A stretch of 64,000 bases of DNA from Paenibacillus eucommiae. GTDB taxonomy: Bacteria; Bacillota; Bacilli; Paenibacillales; NBRC-103111. Shown here one piece after another: positions 1 to 8,510 of this stretch. Position 1 is the stretch's first letter. Each line of letters begins with the position of its first letter. The notes beneath the pieces are model-generated. The model did not search any database, was not told the DNA's origin, and saw only the letters and a program-made list of their open reading frames with translations. A program made the translations under genes and the position numbers. The stretch covers positions 1-64,000 of the forward strand of contig NZ_JAGGLB010000021.1 in NCBI RefSeq assembly GCF_017874215.1, in the 5' to 3' direction.

Positions 1-289
1 GCTCATTTGGATATTTTTTATTTATATAAAATCAACTTAATTTCCAATATTTGATGTTTCCATAAAATTGGAAGCATAGTGGGGCAAGTTTAGACTTCGG
101 TGACCATTAGCTCACATGTTACCCTCGCCGATATGAAAATAGCTGTGACAAGTACCGGGTCGCTATAAAGCTGGTATTTTCGTAGCATTTAACCGCCATC
201 GAATATTAGCTTGACTGTCAAGCACTGATTATTAGGTTGAGCCGGATAAATAGGATTATTAATTTACTAATTTAGAGGGAGGGCAAGAA
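1..289. other. Upstream non-coding stretch
   Basis: I see no convincing gene, RNA or repeat here. The segment is AT-rich at both ends with a more GC-balanced middle that carries stops in the frames I read. Its only clear signal is the GAGGGAGGG ribosome site at 275-283 that serves the acetyltransferase starting at 290. Confidence 0.5.
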
Positions 290-835
290 ATGGCACTTCA
301 ATTGGAAACAAACCGCTTGTTTCTTAGATTTTTTGAATTATTCGATGCAAAAATGGTTCAAGAGTTGGCTGGTGATGAAGAAGTAGCACGCACAACTCTG
401 GCAATTCCTCATCCGTATCCAGATGAAGCAGCTGAGAAATGGATTGAAACTGTCCGTCAATCCTCAGAAAAAGGGGATAGTTATGCTTTTGCGATGATAA
501 AAAAAGAAGATGGAGCATTGCTTGGAAATATGAGCATGGGAGTATTCCAAAAGCATAATCGGGCAGAGCTTGCTTACTGGGTCGGAAAACCTTACTGGGG
601 TCAAGGGTACGCAACTGAAGCAGCCCGTAGGATTGTTCAATTTGGTTTTGAGGATTTAGAATTAAATCGTATTTCTGCTGCCGCAATGACTAAAAACCCA
701 GGTTCTTATAAGGTAATGATTAAAATCGGTATGAAACTGGAAGGAACTTTTCCGCAGCATGTATTGAAGGCGGGAAGTTTTGAAGATTTAGTATTCTATG
801 GAATCGTTAGATCGGATTATTTTAATTATACTTGA
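290..835 (+). CDS. GNAT family N-acetyltransferase (RimJ/RimL type)
   Basis: This 181-residue protein has the usual length and layout of a RimJ/RimL-like GNAT enzyme, which transfers an acetyl group from acetyl-CoA to an amine. The start is supported by GAGGGAGGG seven bases upstream. The N-terminus LETNRLFLRFFELFDA is the typical 'T.RL.LR...D' opening. The acetyl-CoA loop is WGQGYATEAA, near residues 103-112, and LNRISAAAMTKNPGSYKVMIKIGM is the usual motif-B region with the conserved Asn. The substrate cannot be told; antibiotics, ribosomal proteins and small amines are all possible. It heads a run of small same-strand genes that includes a second GNAT. Confidence 0.9.
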   Translation: MALQLETNRLFLRFFELFDAKMVQELAGDEEVARTTLAIPHPYPDEAAEKWIETVRQSSEKGDSYAFAMIKKEDGALLGNMSMGVFQKHNRAELAYWVGKPYWGQGYATEAARRIVQFGFEDLELNRISAAAMTKNPGSYKVMIKIGMKLEGTFPQHVLKAGSFEDLVFYGIVRSDYFNYT

Positions 836-916
836 AAATTCCCAGAAAAAGAGCTGCGATTCTGATACCATTATTAGAGCAGAAAATCAGGTGCAATATG
901 GGGGGCCAATACTATT

Positions 917-1486
917 ATGAAAGAAATAAATTATGCCAACTACTTTTGGCAAGATAACGGAATCCGATTACGTGCTTTGCAGGAGGAAGATTGGGAGGCG
1001 CACTTTTATAATCGATTCGATACTCCAGCACGCCAACTATTAAATAGCGAAGTCGAACTACCTCCCACAATCGCGGAAGCTAAGAAATTTATTGAAAAAT
1101 ATGCTGATTTTGCTCCAGACACTGGGCGTATTATGTTTACTATTGAAACTCTTGATGGAGAAAATGTAGGCGGTATCAATCTTAATAGTATAGATGAGAA
1201 GAATGGAACATTTAGCATTGGGCTGCAAATAGACAGGGATCATCGTGGTAAAGGTTACGGTACTACCGCTGTTAGAATCCTTTTGAAATATGCTTTTTTT
1301 GAACGGAGACTGAATAAGTTTAACAACTACGTGATTGAGGGAAACACAGCATCTGAATCCATGTTAATTAAACTTGGCTGCGTGCAAGAAGGTGTACGAA
1401 GGGAAATGGTATATACAAATGGGCAGTATTTAGATGCCATATTATTTGGTTTAACTAAGGATGAGTTTATTGAGACTATGAAGTGA
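917..1486 (+). CDS. GNAT family N-acetyltransferase
   Basis: A 189-residue acetyltransferase of the same broad family as the upstream gene but clearly diverged from it. The acetyl-CoA pyrophosphate loop is RGKGYG, near residues 111-116, and it follows a YCXX-free 'GTFSIGLQIDRDHRG' strand that is normal for the fold. The C-terminal 'GQYLDAILFGLTKDEF' resembles spermidine/ribosomal-protein acetyltransferases, but the substrate is unknown. A GGGGGG ribosome site lies just upstream of the ATG. The 81-bp gap from the first GNAT contains no obvious terminator, so the two may be cotranscribed. Confidence 0.88.
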   Translation: MKEINYANYFWQDNGIRLRALQEEDWEAHFYNRFDTPARQLLNSEVELPPTIAEAKKFIEKYADFAPDTGRIMFTIETLDGENVGGINLNSIDEKNGTFSIGLQIDRDHRGKGYGTTAVRILLKYAFFERRLNKFNNYVIEGNTASESMLIKLGCVQEGVRREMVYTNGQYLDAILFGLTKDEFIETMK

Positions 1487-1498
1487 GTGGACACTGCT

Positions 1499-1738
1499 CT
1501 AACGAAAAATTGTAACGAATACTACAGAAAGAACCATGACTAAGGAAAATATTAAAATAAAAACATGAAAAGCTCTTAACGGTCTAGGCAATGTACTTAA
1601 ATCCACTTTTCTGGGAGGTCCCGCACCTTCAATACTCTGCATGGGCAGCAACTCAGTGTCCAATGCTTGGTTCTCTTGGTTGAAGTAGACGGGGTCAGGT
1701 TCTGTTTCATGCACCTTGTTTTCATTACTATCTTTCAT
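1499..1738 (-). CDS. Small tail-anchored membrane protein, unknown function
   Basis: The 79-residue product has a hydrophilic, acidic N-terminal two thirds and a single hydrophobic segment at residues about 57-78 (HVFILIFSLVMVLSVVFVTI) ending in Phe-Arg. This predicts a tail-anchored protein facing the cytosol. An AAGGAGGATTT ribosome site precedes the ATG, which is the best evidence that it is real. It is convergent with the upstream GNAT, the stop codons being about a dozen bases apart. I do not recognise a family. Lack of conservation in relatives would demote it to a chance frame. Confidence 0.6.
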   Translation of the reverse strand: MKDSNENKVHETEPDPVYFNQENQALDTELLPMQSIEGAGPPRKVDLSTLPRPLRAFHVFILIFSLVMVLSVVFVTIFR

Positions 1739-1868
1739 AAAAATCCTCCTTCATTGGATGATTCTTAAATACGTTAAGGAAGGTAAATGATTCGATAAAT
1801 GTGCTATAATTTACTTAATATTCCTTTTACAATATCATGATTTTACTTTTATAACAATGGGGGCTATT

Positions 1869-2324
1869 ATGATCGTCAACTCACATTATATGATCCGCAA
1901 AGCTGCAATCGATGATGTAAACTCACTTTCCGAATTATTCATTGAATTTACTGGTCAGAAGTTTGACACTACAAATACAAAAAAACAAATCGAAATGGTT
2001 TCACAAAATCCTTGTTACTATGTAGCAGTGGCCTGCGACGGGGATAAAGTCATAGGTACTGCGATGGCTATTGTCTGTTACGATTTGGTGGGAGATTGCA
2101 ATTCATACATGCTCATTGAAAATGTGGTGGTTTTATCGGATTATCGTGGGAAGGGCATTGGTAAACTGCTGATGCAATCGCTTGAAGATTTTGGCCGGGA
2201 AAATAATTGCAGTTACGTAATTCTTGTATCTGGCTCTCAGCGTTCTGAAGCACATAAATTTTATCAGTCCATTGGGTATGAAAAGCATGCTGGATTTAAA
2301 AAAAGGTTAAGCTCCCGAAAATAA
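1869..2324 (+). CDS. GNAT family N-acetyltransferase
   Basis: A compact GNAT enzyme of about 151 residues. I place the start at the ATG at 1869 (MIVNSHYMIRKA), because the alternative ATG at 1857 lies inside the G-rich ribosome site (GGGGG, 1859-1863). The strand 'YMLIENVVVLSDYRGKGIG' and loop RGKGIGKLLM are the hallmarks of a single-domain acetyltransferase. 'NCSYVILVSGSQRSEAHKFYQSIGY' is the typical C-terminal helix-strand with FYxxxGY. The substrate is unknown. It is followed 20 bp later by a phosphotransferase gene, probably cotranscribed. Confidence 0.87.
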   Translation: MIVNSHYMIRKAAIDDVNSLSELFIEFTGQKFDTTNTKKQIEMVSQNPCYYVAVACDGDKVIGTAMAIVCYDLVGDCNSYMLIENVVVLSDYRGKGIGKLLMQSLEDFGRENNCSYVILVSGSQRSEAHKFYQSIGYEKHAGFKKRLSSRK

Positions 2325-2344
2325 AATATTTAAGGAGATAGAAA

Positions 2345-3337
2345 ATGGATCTGTCGTTGGCTGAAAAACAGGTTACAGAATGGGCAAAAGAATATGCACA
2401 AGCACTAGGATTAAAAGGCTCCCACATACAAGCGAAATACATTTGGAACCCTGGTGGATTTGTCAATCAATCCTATCGCTTATCTGATGGCGTAGTATCT
2501 AGGCATGTGAAATTCGCACTGGCCCACAAAGCCCCAAGTCTGAAACAATGGGCCATGATTAGTGATTATCTTGCAGATCATTACAATGCGCCTCGACTTG
2601 TTCAAGAAGTGACACATGAGATTTTGCCCGGTTATTCTTATGGTTTAGTGTTTGAATTTATAGAGGGCCATCCCTTGAGCGCTGCCTCTAACCCAATACC
2701 AGGAGTTCAGAAAGTACTGAAAACCCTAAATCGATTACATACAGATAGGCATATCCAAAGGAAATTAACTAGTGAGCGAGTTCAATCTTATGCTGCCGCA
2801 TTTACTGAAGAATACATTTCTCGATTCGAAGAAGATTTGCAAGGTATAAGGTCTGAGAGACATTTACTTAGCTTTGTAACCGACGATTCGATAGATTGGT
2901 TTGAAGCTGAGGTCGATGCATTAAGACAAATTGCAAACCAGAAGCCTTGCTTTCAGAAGCAAGCGACGGATGTCGTACATAACGATATCAACTGGCAAAA
3001 TATTTTGATCAATGATCATCACGATTTTTGGATGATTGATTGGGATGAATTGTCGGGTTCCGGAGATGCTGCAATGGATTACTCGGTACTTCTTTGGCCA
3101 TTTTATTACACTACGGAATGGTCTTTTTGGAGAAAGCAGATCCTCCTCTTAACAAATGAAGAAACTCTGGAACGGATGGAGCTGTATTTTAGAGCGAAAC
3201 ATCTCGATGATGTCATCGACGTTCTTGCTGATTACATTGAGGCGGAGAGCATACCAGATGTGAGGGAAATGACTCAGCAACGAGCGAAAGAAACACATCT
3301 TCGGGCTTATGCTGACTATATGAGGCTTTATGCGTAA
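2345..3337 (+). CDS. Aminoglycoside phosphotransferase (APH)-family kinase
   Basis: A 330-residue protein with the protein-kinase-like APH fold. The catalytic loop VVHNDINWQNILI (Asp near residue 213, Asn near 218) and the metal-binding MIDWDEL (Asp near 231) match the HxDxxxxN and IDWD signatures of the choline/aminoglycoside kinase superfamily. Such enzymes phosphorylate small hydroxylated molecules such as aminoglycosides, choline, homoserine or sugars. The sequence does not say which, so it should not be read as a resistance gene. The ribosome site TTAAGGAGA supports the ATG. Length is ordinary for the family. Confidence 0.85.
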   Translation: MDLSLAEKQVTEWAKEYAQALGLKGSHIQAKYIWNPGGFVNQSYRLSDGVVSRHVKFALAHKAPSLKQWAMISDYLADHYNAPRLVQEVTHEILPGYSYGLVFEFIEGHPLSAASNPIPGVQKVLKTLNRLHTDRHIQRKLTSERVQSYAAAFTEEYISRFEEDLQGIRSERHLLSFVTDDSIDWFEAEVDALRQIANQKPCFQKQATDVVHNDINWQNILINDHHDFWMIDWDELSGSGDAAMDYSVLLWPFYYTTEWSFWRKQILLLTNEETLERMELYFRAKHLDDVIDVLADYIEAESIPDVREMTQQRAKETHLRAYADYMRLYA

Positions 3338-3390
3338 GTAAGATTTGCGATGAATTTAATGGGCAAAAGGGCAACGGTAAAGGAGGACTT

Positions 3391-3957
3391 ATGATGAAAT
3401 TTATTATAATATGCGGCCCCCAGGCGGTTGGGAAAATGACTGTAGGGCAGGAATTGGAAAAAATAACGGAATTAAAGCTTTTTCATAATCATATGACCAT
3501 TGAGCTGGTTTCTCCCTTTTTTGATTATGGTACGGAACAGGGGAATCGTCTGGTGAGCTTGTTTCGGCAGGAGATTTTCGAAGAGGTGGCAAAGAGTGAT
3601 TTGGCTGGGCTGATTTTCACTTATGTATGGGCATTTGATCTCCAAGCGGACTGGGATTATGTTCATAAAATTGGTCATATTTTTGAATCAAAAGGAGGCA
3701 CCGTTTGCTTGGTAGAGCTTGAAGCGGATGTAGAAATACGACTTGAGCGCAACAAAAACCCTCACAGATTGCTGCATAAACCGACCAAAAGAAATACGGA
3801 ACGTTCCGAAAAGGATTTGTTAAGCACCATGGACAAGCACCGCCTAAACTCCTATGATGGAGAAATAAAAAAAGATCATTATCTTAAAATTAATAATTCA
3901 ACTATCGCTCCTGAAGAGGTCGCAAGGCTCATTAAGGAAAGGTTTCAATTGCTATGA
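3391..3957 (+). CDS. P-loop nucleotide kinase-like protein (shikimate-kinase-like fold)
   Basis: A 188-residue cytosolic protein with a Walker A loop GPQAVGKMT at residues 9-17. KPTKRNTERSEKDL further on could be the lid. It resembles small AAA_33-type or shikimate-kinase-like kinases, but the substrate is unknown. AAAGGAGG precedes an ATGATG pair; the start may be 3391 or 3394. Its stop codon overlaps the start of a truncated Nudix reading frame (ATGATG/TGA), a coupling that suggests the downstream gene was once complete and cotranslated. Confidence 0.75.
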   Translation: MMKFIIICGPQAVGKMTVGQELEKITELKLFHNHMTIELVSPFFDYGTEQGNRLVSLFRQEIFEEVAKSDLAGLIFTYVWAFDLQADWDYVHKIGHIFESKGGTVCLVELEADVEIRLERNKNPHRLLHKPTKRNTERSEKDLLSTMDKHRLNSYDGEIKKDHYLKINNSTIAPEEVARLIKERFQLL

Positions 3958-4058
3958 TGCAGCAGGATAAGATTCAAAAGGTTACAGCTTATATTACCAG
4001 ATTTCATCAGGGAAACCAGCAGTTATTAGTTCTTAAGGAAGAATTTGTTTCCATTTAG
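3957..4058 (+). pseudogene. Truncated Nudix hydrolase relic (N-terminal strand only)
   Basis: A 33-residue reading frame begins in the stop codon of the upstream kinase. Its product, with KVTAYITRFHQGNQQLLVL, is what the first two strands of a Nudix hydrolase look like ('KVTAYITR...LLVF'), but it stops at TAG 4056-4058 before any Nudix box. An intact but different Nudix gene starts 42 bp later. I infer a 3' deletion that left only the N-terminal strand. It could instead be a small functional peptide, which I consider less likely. Confidence 0.5.
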
Positions 4059-4100
4059 ACAAGATCTGAAAATAGAAAGATAAGTGCTGGAGGACCTAAC

Positions 4101-4586
4101 ATGACAAATAAAATGGAATGTATGATATACACAATGTGTTTGGTTCACTGTGAGAACAAAGTATTATTGATAAACCGGCCCAGTAGTCGTGGTTTTCCAG
4201 GGTTTCTGGGGCCAGGTGGCAAAGTGGATATGACGGAAAGCATAACTGAAGGAGCTGTGAGAGAGCTTCGCGAGGAAACAGGACTTATTGTAAAGCCAGA
4301 GGATTTGGTTTATAAGGGAATAGATGAATATGTTGTTCCCAAAACAAATTTTAGGTACATGGTCTTTAATTACGCAGCAACTAAATTTGAGGGCGAGTTG
4401 TTAGCCAATCCACCAGAAGGAGAGCTTCTTTGGGTAAATATAAAGGAAGCACTGGAATTACCGATGCAGCCTTGGTTTAAGCACAGATTCCCTTTGTTTA
4501 TTGAGCCTGGAACGTTTGAAATTTCAGTTGTTTGGGATGAAGATAATCAAGTCGCATTTGAGGATAAGCTGTATCGTTTAGGTTGA
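4101..4586 (+). CDS. Nudix hydrolase (MutT/8-oxo-dGTP diphosphatase type)
   Basis: A 161-residue Nudix protein with a complete Nudix box at residues about 40-62: GGKVDMTE, then REL-REETGL, fitting GX5EX7REUXEEXGU. Such enzymes cleave nucleoside diphosphates linked to another moiety. The 'CLVHCENKVLLINRP' opening and 'GFLGPGGK' are close to MutT-type 8-oxo-dGTP diphosphatases of Firmicutes, but the specificity is inferred. A GGAGG site supports the start. A hairpin terminator lies between it and the convergent gene downstream. Confidence 0.9.
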   Translation: MTNKMECMIYTMCLVHCENKVLLINRPSSRGFPGFLGPGGKVDMTESITEGAVRELREETGLIVKPEDLVYKGIDEYVVPKTNFRYMVFNYAATKFEGELLANPPEGELLWVNIKEALELPMQPWFKHRFPLFIEPGTFEISVVWDEDNQVAFEDKLYRLG

Positions 4587-4631
4587 TTGTTCTGGATACA
4601 ATGGTTAAATAGTTATACACTTGGTTACAAG

Positions 4632-4680
4632 AACAAGCCTGCTCCCCCTGTATGGAGAAGGGGATGCTGGCTTGTTTAAG
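4632..4680. terminator. Hairpin between convergent genes
   Basis: The arms AACAAGCCTGC and its near complement TGCTGGCTTGTT enclose a second CCCC/GGGG stem. It sits exactly between the stop codons of the plus-strand Nudix gene and the minus-strand stalk-domain gene. The U-tract is short on both strands, so bidirectional termination is plausible rather than certain. Confidence 0.55.
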
Positions 4681-5757
4681 TTATTGGAGTTCAACGTTAA
4701 ATGCGGTAGGGGTTCGTGTATTTGTAATCAACGGTTCTGTAATGATGCTGCCGCCATCCAGGGTATAGCGGAATGTATCGGGTCTTTCCAGCGTTATCTG
4801 GTAACGTCCCTTGCTCAGCGGCCGGCCTTCACGGTCAACCGGATTCCAGGGTACGGTAAAGTGATAAAAAGACAGACTCTGAAGCGGACCTTCGATCGTA
4901 GGCAGCTTCTTTTCGTAAACTAATTCAACAAATTCGTTATTCTTATCGATCCGAGTTACTTTAATATTCATTTCAAAAGGCTTCAGTTCGATTTCGTGAT
5001 CAATCGTATTTTGAAAAAAAACAATGAAGGGAGCCACCTGACCTGCTGGAAGATAACCGTCAAAGCCTCCTGGAGGGTAGAGGGCGGCGATGCCCCCACT
5101 ACCCAATAAATGAACGTCTGTTTCTTTCGACTCTATCGCCTTAAGCTGGTCGCGTATCTTGATCACACAAGAATCCATTTTCCGATTGCCGTTAAAGGTA
5201 AGACTGGTGGAGAAAAGCCGGGTTTCACCAGGTCTCGGCGGTTTGCTCTCAGAATCCTGGATATATACAAAATCTGTTTTGCCGATGAGTTCCCCTTTTG
5301 CATCGAAAGCGTGAATTTCAATTTCTTTATCTTTCAAGACTTTATTAATCCGAATCGTTCCAGACGTTAGGGAGTTATTGCCGTTCGGCTCTCTGACTAC
5401 ATATAAATCCCCTATATTTACGTTGTTGTCCGGATCGCTCAAGGTGAGCGGCCCATTTTCAAAAGCTTGGCCTGTCATAAGGATGATCTGATTCTTGTTC
5501 CCATTAGAAGCAGCTGCTTCTTTGAAGCTGACCTTCGCTCCTATTGCCTCTGCAAATGTGCGCAGCGGAATGTAGGCTTTATTGTTGTAATTGATCACGG
5601 CATTGTCTCCGCTAACATCTACGGGTGTGATCATTTCTCCATGGCGAAACTCTACCTTGCTGGGAAACAGATAGGCCTGAATGGAGTCTGCTGCCCATAC
5701 GGTCGTTGTCGTGGCGATAGCTGCTCCGCACATAAAACCGATTATAAATTTTTTCAT
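4681..5757 (-). CDS. Exported protein with copper-amine-oxidase-like (stalk) N-terminal domain
   Basis: The 358-residue product begins with a signal peptide ([22 protein letters not shown], cleavage after about residue 22). A stalk domain follows at about residues 30-92, recognisable from [19 protein letters not shown] and [12 protein letters not shown], the pattern of PF07833 domains common in Paenibacillus exported proteins. The remainder looks beta-rich; '[16 protein letters not shown]' and the Pro-rich '[26 protein letters not shown]' resemble an Ig-like or proteinase-inhibitor-like (BsuPI-type) sandwich. No enzyme motif is visible. It is probably a secreted or wall-associated structural or inhibitory protein. 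It is divergent from csaA. Confidence 0.75.
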   Translation of the reverse strand: MKKFIIGFMCGAAIATTTTVWAADSIQAYLFPSKVEFRHGEMITPVDVSGDNAVINYNNKAYIPLRTFAEAIGAKVSFKEAAASNGNKNQIILMTGQAFENGPLTLSDPDNNVNIGDLYVVREPNGNNSLTSGTIRINKVLKDKEIEIHAFDAKGELIGKTDFVYIQDSESKPPRPGETRLFSTSLTFNGNRKMDSCVIKIRDQLKAIESKETDVHLLGSGGIAALYPPGGFDGYLPAGQVAPFIVFFQNTIDHEIELKPFEMNIKVTRIDKNNEFVELVYEKKLPTIEGPLQSLSFYHFTVPWNPVDREGRPLSKGRYQITLERPDTFRYTLDGGSIITEPLITNTRTPTAFNVELQ

Positions 5758-5893
5758 GAATGTCCCCGTTTCGATTATTATTATTTTGTTTAATCGTTAT
5801 ACGAATAAAGAAAGAAAATGTTTTGTTTTTTATAGGGAAAAAATTAAAATTATGCCATATACATTTCAGGCATTAAACCCGGAGGTAACCACA

Positions 5894-6223
5894 ATGGTGA
5901 CAATTGATGACTTTTTGAAATTAGATATAAGAGTTGGGACTGTAATTAAAGCTGAACCTTTTCCAGAAGCACGAAAACCTGCAATAAAATTAGAAATCGA
6001 TTTTGGGGAGCTAGGCATTAAAAGCTCGTCGGCTCAAATTACACACAGATATGAACCTGAACAGCTTATGGGCCGTCAAATCATTGCAGTGGTAAACTTC
6101 CCTGTCCGGCGTATTGCAGGCTTCAAATCCGAGGTGCTGGTCATTGGTGGTGTTCCTGAAGAAGGGGATGTGGTACTTTTGAAACCAGATGAGCCTGTGA
6201 AAAATGGTACACCTGTTTCCTAG
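5894..6223 (+). CDS. csaA: CsaA-type tRNA-binding/chaperone protein
   Basis: A 109-residue protein that matches CsaA along its full length. Its single OB-fold tRNA-binding domain opens with [18 protein letters not shown] and carries the SSAQIT and [19 protein letters not shown] segments. CsaA dimers bind tRNA and have been described as a secretion-related chaperone in Bacillus subtilis. I chose the ATG at 5894 because GGAGGT (5881-5886) lies eight bases upstream and the resulting length equals that of the B. subtilis protein. A longer in-frame reading upstream lacks a ribosome site. Confidence 0.92.
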   Translation: MVTIDDFLKLDIRVGTVIKAEPFPEARKPAIKLEIDFGELGIKSSSAQITHRYEPEQLMGRQIIAVVNFPVRRIAGFKSEVLVIGGVPEEGDVVLLKPDEPVKNGTPVS

Positions 6224-6254
6224 TGCATGATCAAGTGTCAAGGAGGGAAGCGCA

Positions 6255-7949
6255 GTGAAAGCGTCATACGGATGGGTGATCTTAATTTTTGTTATTCTGT
6301 TATCAGCGGCGGGCTGTAAGGATACAGAGCAGGGGGTGGAAAACCCGAACCCTGACAACGCTTTTCCAGTTATGGAGCATGTGCAGTCCGTTAAGGTTAT
6401 GAATAATAATGGGTCCGAGGTTATCTTTGAATTAAATGAAGAAGAGGATATAGTCGCATTGCTCCAAGGGCTGCAGGATGCTGTCCCGTCTTATATTGAT
6501 GACCCAGAGCCAAATGGCCGGCTGTATAAGGTGGAGATGAAAAATGAATTGACAACCCAAACGTACACTGTCAATGATTTGCGGGAAACAGATTCACTTG
6601 ATTTTAGCGTAAAAATATACACAGAAAGCAGCGAGGGGCAGGGTCAAGCCTGGGAACTTTCTAGTGCCTGGATTCGTTTACTGCTGGGTTATACTTCTGC
6701 AATTGTAGAACCCTTACTGTATGTGAGCACCAATGAAGACAGCAGCAGTGTTATCGTACAGTCAACACTCAGTTTGGACCGCGGATCTGTTGAAAAAGCG
6801 ATCAAGGATACGCTAATCACGAGCGTTGCGGTTAGCGGCGGGCAGCCTCAGTATCACATATATTGGAGCGATTCACAGCGGTTTGTTGTCCGTTTTCCCA
6901 ACTTAGAGGAAGGGACCTCCGTACATTTTCGATTAGATGGAGTGCTGTCAGAGACGGGCGTTTCGTTTGCCAGTGAGTCACAGCCCATTCGCAATCTGGC
7001 AGTTTTGAATAGCCAAAAACCTTTGAAAGGTCTTAAGTGGGTAAATATTAACAGCGAAATCATACGTGAACAAAAGCTGGAGTCTGCTGTTCTCATTCAA
7101 CCCATTTGGACAGATAACCAAGACAAGGACTCTATTTTGGTATATCATCCTGATGACAGTCAAAGCTTGATCCAACTTTCCACAGGAGATTTAAAATCTA
7201 TTAACATCAGAGAGTGGCCTGATCTTGAGGAAGTCTATGGCAATGATTATGGTACAAATGTTTTATTTTCAGACAGGTTTGTTGAAGAAAAGTCCTACGC
7301 AGTAAAAGGAAATCGTACCGTTTACAGCGTGAATAGGAAAACTGGAGAGGCCAAGAAGCTTTATTCTTCAGAGAAACCGATTTATGGCATGGCCTCTTCA
7401 CCTGACAGCAACCGGATTGCTATTCTTGTTTCTTCAGAATCTTTTATTGGCCCTTTTGCCGATCTAATCGTAATAAACAAAGAGGGCAAAGAAATATTCA
7501 GGAAAAAGGAAGCAAGCTATGTAGGGCACAGTGACGGATTTTTGTTCGTCTATCCGATGACATGGGTGGATGATCAAACGATTGGCGTGCCGTACCGCTG
7601 GAAGGATGAAGACCGTTATGTATCGGGTAACTCGTACATTCATATAAAGGATGCTTCAATTAAGAATGAAGAAGAGGTTACGCTTCCGAATGAAGCTATA
7701 GAATTACTGGAGCAATATACTGGAGGGCCTGGATCAGTAGAAATTATAAGGGTTTTACCAAGTCCAAAGGGAGATCAAGGTCGTTACTATGCTGTGCAAA
7801 TATCGAATACAGGATGCTGGTTAATAGATGTTATTTCCAAAAAGGTGACATGGCTGGGTCCTGGCACACTGGTTCAGTGGAATGAGTTAGGAGAGGTTGT
7901 CGTATGGCAATCCAAACAGGAAGGGAGCATTCATATCATAGGGCTATAA
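6255..7949 (+). CDS. Lipoprotein with propeller-like C-terminal half
   Basis: A 564-residue protein with a lipoprotein signal (ILLSAAGCK, lipid-modified Cys at residue 21), so it is anchored on the outer face of the membrane. Translation starts at GTG 6255 behind GGAGGG. The N-terminal 240 residues are beta-rich without a recognised family. Residues about 260-560 contain repeats such as 'YSVNRKTGEAKKLYSSEKPIYGMASSPDSNRIAILV', typical of WD40/TolB-like propeller blades. There is no catalytic motif. It is unusually placed, 32 bp after csaA, and might be cotranscribed with it. Confidence 0.7.
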   Translation: MKASYGWVILIFVILLSAAGCKDTEQGVENPNPDNAFPVMEHVQSVKVMNNNGSEVIFELNEEEDIVALLQGLQDAVPSYIDDPEPNGRLYKVEMKNELTTQTYTVNDLRETDSLDFSVKIYTESSEGQGQAWELSSAWIRLLLGYTSAIVEPLLYVSTNEDSSSVIVQSTLSLDRGSVEKAIKDTLITSVAVSGGQPQYHIYWSDSQRFVVRFPNLEEGTSVHFRLDGVLSETGVSFASESQPIRNLAVLNSQKPLKGLKWVNINSEIIREQKLESAVLIQPIWTDNQDKDSILVYHPDDSQSLIQLSTGDLKSINIREWPDLEEVYGNDYGTNVLFSDRFVEEKSYAVKGNRTVYSVNRKTGEAKKLYSSEKPIYGMASSPDSNRIAILVSSESFIGPFADLIVINKEGKEIFRKKEASYVGHSDGFLFVYPMTWVDDQTIGVPYRWKDEDRYVSGNSYIHIKDASIKNEEEVTLPNEAIELLEQYTGGPGSVEIIRVLPSPKGDQGRYYAVQISNTGCWLIDVISKKVTWLGPGTLVQWNELGEVVVWQSKQEGSIHIIGL

Positions 7950-8026
7950 TCATTTGCACAAAAAACGTGAAGTCTGGGGGTGATCCAGGTGGCTGTAGGA
8001 TTAGAGAAAAGAAGAACGAATTTTCC

Positions 8027-8310
8027 TCAAAGGAAAACCAAACTACTGATCGCAAAGCCCTTGCAGTGAGCAAGCCGAACATGTCGATTCATTCCCGCAG
8101 AACCATGCGGTATACGTATCTTTGGGCCCTTAGGACTTGGACAAACAATGGAATGCTTACAATAGTCAATGAAAAACTTGTTTTTGGTTCGCCTTCGTTC
8201 TTTGCACGCCGCAAGTCGCATCGGGATCGGAATATGTTGTTTTCTCGCACTGGGCAAGTGCTTTGATCCGCACGTGTATGTCCATCAGCGCGATTCATGA
8301 AAACCATGAT
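8027..8310 (-). pseudogene. Decayed transposase fragment (IS1182-like?)
   Basis: On the minus strand two overlapping frames look like the zinc-ribbon part of an IS1182-type DDE transposase broken by a frameshift. One frame reads FIDYCKHSIVCPSPKG, the next reads CSACSLQGLCDQ then stop; in intact relatives these form one 'D....Y.CP.G......C.ACP....C' segment. No terminal repeats or full catalytic domain remain. The rest of the 7950-8510 gap, read on both strands, gives only short frames interrupted by stops, consistent with further decay. The family call is tentative. Confidence 0.35.
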
Positions 8311-8510
8311 CCAACCTACGGATTTCTTAGATACAGGACTCGGGAGAGTACTGTTTTCTTTTTTTACCGACCCGAATCCCTTGGTAGCTTTACTCTGATC
8401 TAGATACCAGTTTCTTTCCTCGTTCGTTCCAGATAAACTCCATCATACTAAGCTCCTCGCAAAATTGTTCTTTTGCTCTTATTTTCAGGGTAAAGCGTAG
8501 CAACATAGCT

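Noticed and set aside
2345-3337. Antibiotic resistance gene
   Set aside because: The APH fold is clear, but choline, homoserine and sugar kinases share it, and there is no sign of a resistance cassette.
4621-4923. Plus-strand frame encoding 100 residues opposite the stalk-domain gene
   Set aside because: It has no ribosome site, low-complexity Cys/Arg-rich composition and lies antisense to a convincing signal-peptide protein.
5110-5793. Plus-strand frames opposite the same minus-strand gene
   Set aside because: They are antisense shadows; the minus frame has a signal peptide and stalk domain, and the plus frames match nothing.
7904-8266. 120-codon plus-strand frame after the lipoprotein gene
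   Set aside because: It begins inside the preceding gene without a ribosome site and is antisense to the transposase-like relic.
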